Assembly: GCA_905202255.1 (NCBI GenBank)
Contig: CAJKRH010000068.1
Location: 1-7,000, forward strand
Direction: 5' to 3'
Length of the DNA stretch: 7,000 nucleotides
Origin: an uncultured Ruminococcus sp.
GTDB lineage: Bacteria > Bacillota > Clostridia > Oscillospirales > CAG-272
The position numbers were made by a program, and so were the translations under genes. This document shows, piece by piece, positions 5,842-7,000 of this stretch. Position 1 is the stretch's first letter. Each line of letters opens with the position of its first letter. Under the pieces are notes generated by a model, which did no database searches, was not told the origin of the DNA, and saw only the letters and a program-made list of their open reading frames with translations.

Positions 5842-5885
5842 ATTTATATCTGTATTCAATTCGTTCGGTCGCATGGCAAGCGACA

Positions 5886-6314
5886 TTATTCCAGCGATGA
5901 AAACAGCTCTCCGTCAATGCTTAGAACGTCATCCATTGGAATCTTCGTGCCGTCCTGCATAGTGATCCGCCGCTCAAAATCATCAACCTTTTTGACCGCG
6001 CCGGTTGCTGATACATATTTGCCGCCAGCCTTCCGCTCATCAGGCTGGAAGTAGGTAATGGTGACTTCCGGTGCATCATCAAGGGCGTCCATGAGAAGCT
6101 GATACTTCATGTCCAATGCAGTCAATGCTTCCTCGTCAAGCTCGATCTTATCATCGGTTAGACGCCCGGTTTCTTTGATGGCAGCATCGTAGCCGGTGAG
6201 TGCTGCGAAGGGAGCGAACTGCGCCGCACGATCTGACATTGGCATCTGTGGTCGCGTCTTGGAGACGTGGTGAGGACGCCCCATAATCTCATCATATTTG
6301 CTTTTCATGTGCAT
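5886..6314 (-). CDS. YolD-like protein (Y-family polymerase partner)
   Basis: This intact 142-residue protein carries the YolD-like signature near the N-terminus: HHVSKTRPQMPMSDRAAQF followed by APFAALTGYDAAIKETGRLT (residues 15-53). A helical middle follows (LDEEALTALDMKYQLL). The C-terminus is beta-rich: VTITYFQPDERKAGGKYV, then a small strand-turn domain with MQDGTKIPMDDVLSIDGE. The family is annotated as a possible functional equivalent of UmuD, the partner of polymerase V, because it is encoded beside Y-family polymerases; the mechanism is not established. That agrees with the polymerase end about 580 bp upstream. ATG 6314 has AGGAG 7 nt upstream. The gap to the ClbS-like gene is 30 bp, and a terminator follows. 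SOS control is likely for such operons, but the promoter is outside the window. Confidence 0.88.
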   Translation of the reverse strand: MHMKSKYDEIMGRPHHVSKTRPQMPMSDRAAQFAPFAALTGYDAAIKETGRLTDDKIELDEEALTALDMKYQLLMDALDDAPEVTITYFQPDERKAGGKYVSATGAVKKVDDFERRITMQDGTKIPMDDVLSIDGELFSSLE

Positions 6315-6344
6315 CCCACATCTCCTTTTACAGTCGAATAATAG

Positions 6345-6863
6345 TTACAGCGTTGCCTTTTTCCACTTCCTGATCTTCGTTCTAAATGTTCCAAAGGGAG
6401 CAACGGTATTGACGTGAATAAACTTGTAAACCTCCCATACCGCTGTTTTGGTAGCATCATCTGCCCACTTTCTCATGTGCGGTTGAAATAACTCTTCTTC
6501 ACTCATAGAATCAATCATTGTCTGGATAGAAGTAACGTTTCCTTTTAACTGATCCTTCAATTCCACTAAGGATGAATGAGAGTATGTATCTGTGAACCAT
6601 TGGTATAGATCGCCCAGCTGATTCCACCTAAACAGTTCTGATGGTGTTTTCACTTCAACTCCGCGCTTCTCGTCATTTTCCCATTTTAGAAGCAGCGTTG
6701 TCCAACCGATCTGATAAGCAAGATTCTCAGCCGGTGTTCTGACCACCTCGGCTGCTCTTATATCTTTTAGGGCTTCCGGAATAGAATCAAATTCAGCAAT
6801 GTACTTTTCAAAGCCTTTGCTGATTTCGGCTTTTAATTCCTCTTTATCCTTGTATGTTCTCAA
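6345..6863 (-). CDS. ClbS/DfsB-family four-helix bundle protein
   Basis: The protein has 172 residues with the hallmarks of the ClbS/DfsB (DUF1706) family: RTYKDKEELKAEI at the N-terminus, RTPAENLAYQIGWTTLLLKW (42-61), RWNQLGDLYQWF (79-90), MSEEELFQPHMRKWA and the C-terminal FIHVNTVAPFGTFRTKIRKW. Length is normal and no lesion is seen. E. coli ClbS hydrolyses the cyclopropane warhead of colibactin and protects the producer from DNA damage. Whether this distant homologue acts on a genotoxin, and which one, is not known. The start is TTG 6863, chosen because AGGAG (6872-6876) lies 8 nt upstream and no ATG fits. It sits 30 bp behind a Y-family polymerase and 30 bp before the YolD-like gene, so it is very probably co-transcribed with translesion-repair genes. 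Confidence 0.9.
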   Translation of the reverse strand: MRTYKDKEELKAEISKGFEKYIAEFDSIPEALKDIRAAEVVRTPAENLAYQIGWTTLLLKWENDEKRGVEVKTPSELFRWNQLGDLYQWFTDTYSHSSLVELKDQLKGNVTSIQTMIDSMSEEELFQPHMRKWADDATKTAVWEVYKFIHVNTVAPFGTFRTKIRKWKKATL

Positions 6864-6871
6864 AATATTTT

Positions 6872-6876
6872 CTCCT
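6872..6876 (-). promoter_or_regulatory. Shine-Dalgarno fixing a TTG start for the ClbS-like gene
   Basis: AGGAG on the minus strand lies 8 nt before TTG 6863. The TTG start gives the family-typical N-terminus MRTYKDKEEL, so the rare start codon is well supported. Confidence 0.75.
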
Positions 6877-6893
6877 TGAAATTGAATTGCTGT

Positions 6894-7000
6894 TCACGCC
6901 TTATGCCCGCCGATCTGAGCATTTCGGTCCTTTGCGGTTGCGCCTTCTTCAAGATTCATCGCCTTGAGGATCGCGTTCTTTCCGTACTTCTTCTTGATGG
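6894..7000 (-). CDS. Y-family DNA polymerase (UmuC/DinB-like), C-terminal end only
   Basis: The last 34 complete codons of a gene enter from the right edge: IKKKYGKNAILKAMNLEEGA, then TAKDRNAQIGGHKA and TGA at 6894-6896. From memory this is the typical tail of the clostridial Y-family translesion polymerases encoded next to YolD-like proteins (KYGKNA, LEEGAT, RN.QIGGHKA). These enzymes copy past damaged bases. The catalytic palm and fingers lie outside the window, so the call rests on the tail and on the YolD-like neighbour. Confidence 0.8.
   Translation of the reverse strand, partial: IKKKYGKNAILKAMNLEEGATAKDRNAQIGGHKA

Noticed and set aside
5868..5884. 5-bp hairpin (gtcgc/gcgac) right after the YolD-like stop
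   Set aside because: It is short with no T-tract. The much stronger terminator 30 bp further on explains transcript ending.

Overview
The window reads as a gut-type, low- to mid-GC Clostridia chromosome (Oscillospiraceae/Ruminococcaceae-like). I infer this from the AGGAGG-type ribosome binding sites, the use of GTG and TTG starts, the lipoprotein and signal-peptide styles, and protein families typical of anaerobic gut Firmicutes. Every gene I can support lies on the minus strand, so transcription runs from the right edge to the left.

Right end (about 5.8-7.0 kb): an operon-like DNA-damage block. The last codons of a Y-family (UmuC/DinB-like) translesion polymerase enter from the right edge. 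A ClbS/DfsB-family protein with a TTG start follows, then a YolD-like protein. Gaps of about 30 bp separate the three genes, and a strong intrinsic terminator (5809-5841) closes the block. Y-family polymerase plus YolD is a known Firmicutes pairing. A ClbS-like genotoxin-resistance protein between them is the more unusual part.

Middle (about 1.5-5.8 kb): a decaying cell-envelope cluster. In transcription order it holds (i) a chimeric or truncated gene remnant; (ii) a wreck of an SPFH-domain/zinc-ribbon protein (YdjI or 'virion core protein' type) with a frameshift, an in-frame TGA and its whole SPFH core missing; (iii) an intact DUF6935-like protein; (iv) an intact HEAT-repeat lipoprotein; (v) a TMEM43-like membrane protein interrupted by an in-frame TAA; and (vi) an intact two-TM protein with a winged-helix-like segment and a zinc ribbon, translationally coupled to the TMEM43 frame. 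Short gaps and good ribosome binding sites suggest these were once one operon acting at the membrane. Three members are intact and three are broken.

Left end (1-1.5 kb): a secreted surface protein with a signal peptide, an extracellular domain, an InlB-type B-repeat and two copper-amine-oxidase-N-like stalk repeats. It can be read only by crossing three frameshifts. Its last gene-like segment is followed by a 264-bp stretch without a clear gene and then by the start of another reading frame that leaves the window at position 1.

No rRNA, tRNA, CRISPR array or recognisable insertion sequence was seen. The accumulated lesions are either genuine pseudogenisation or sequencing/assembly indels. 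The internal SPFH deletion and the two nonsense codons favour real decay for at least part of the cluster.
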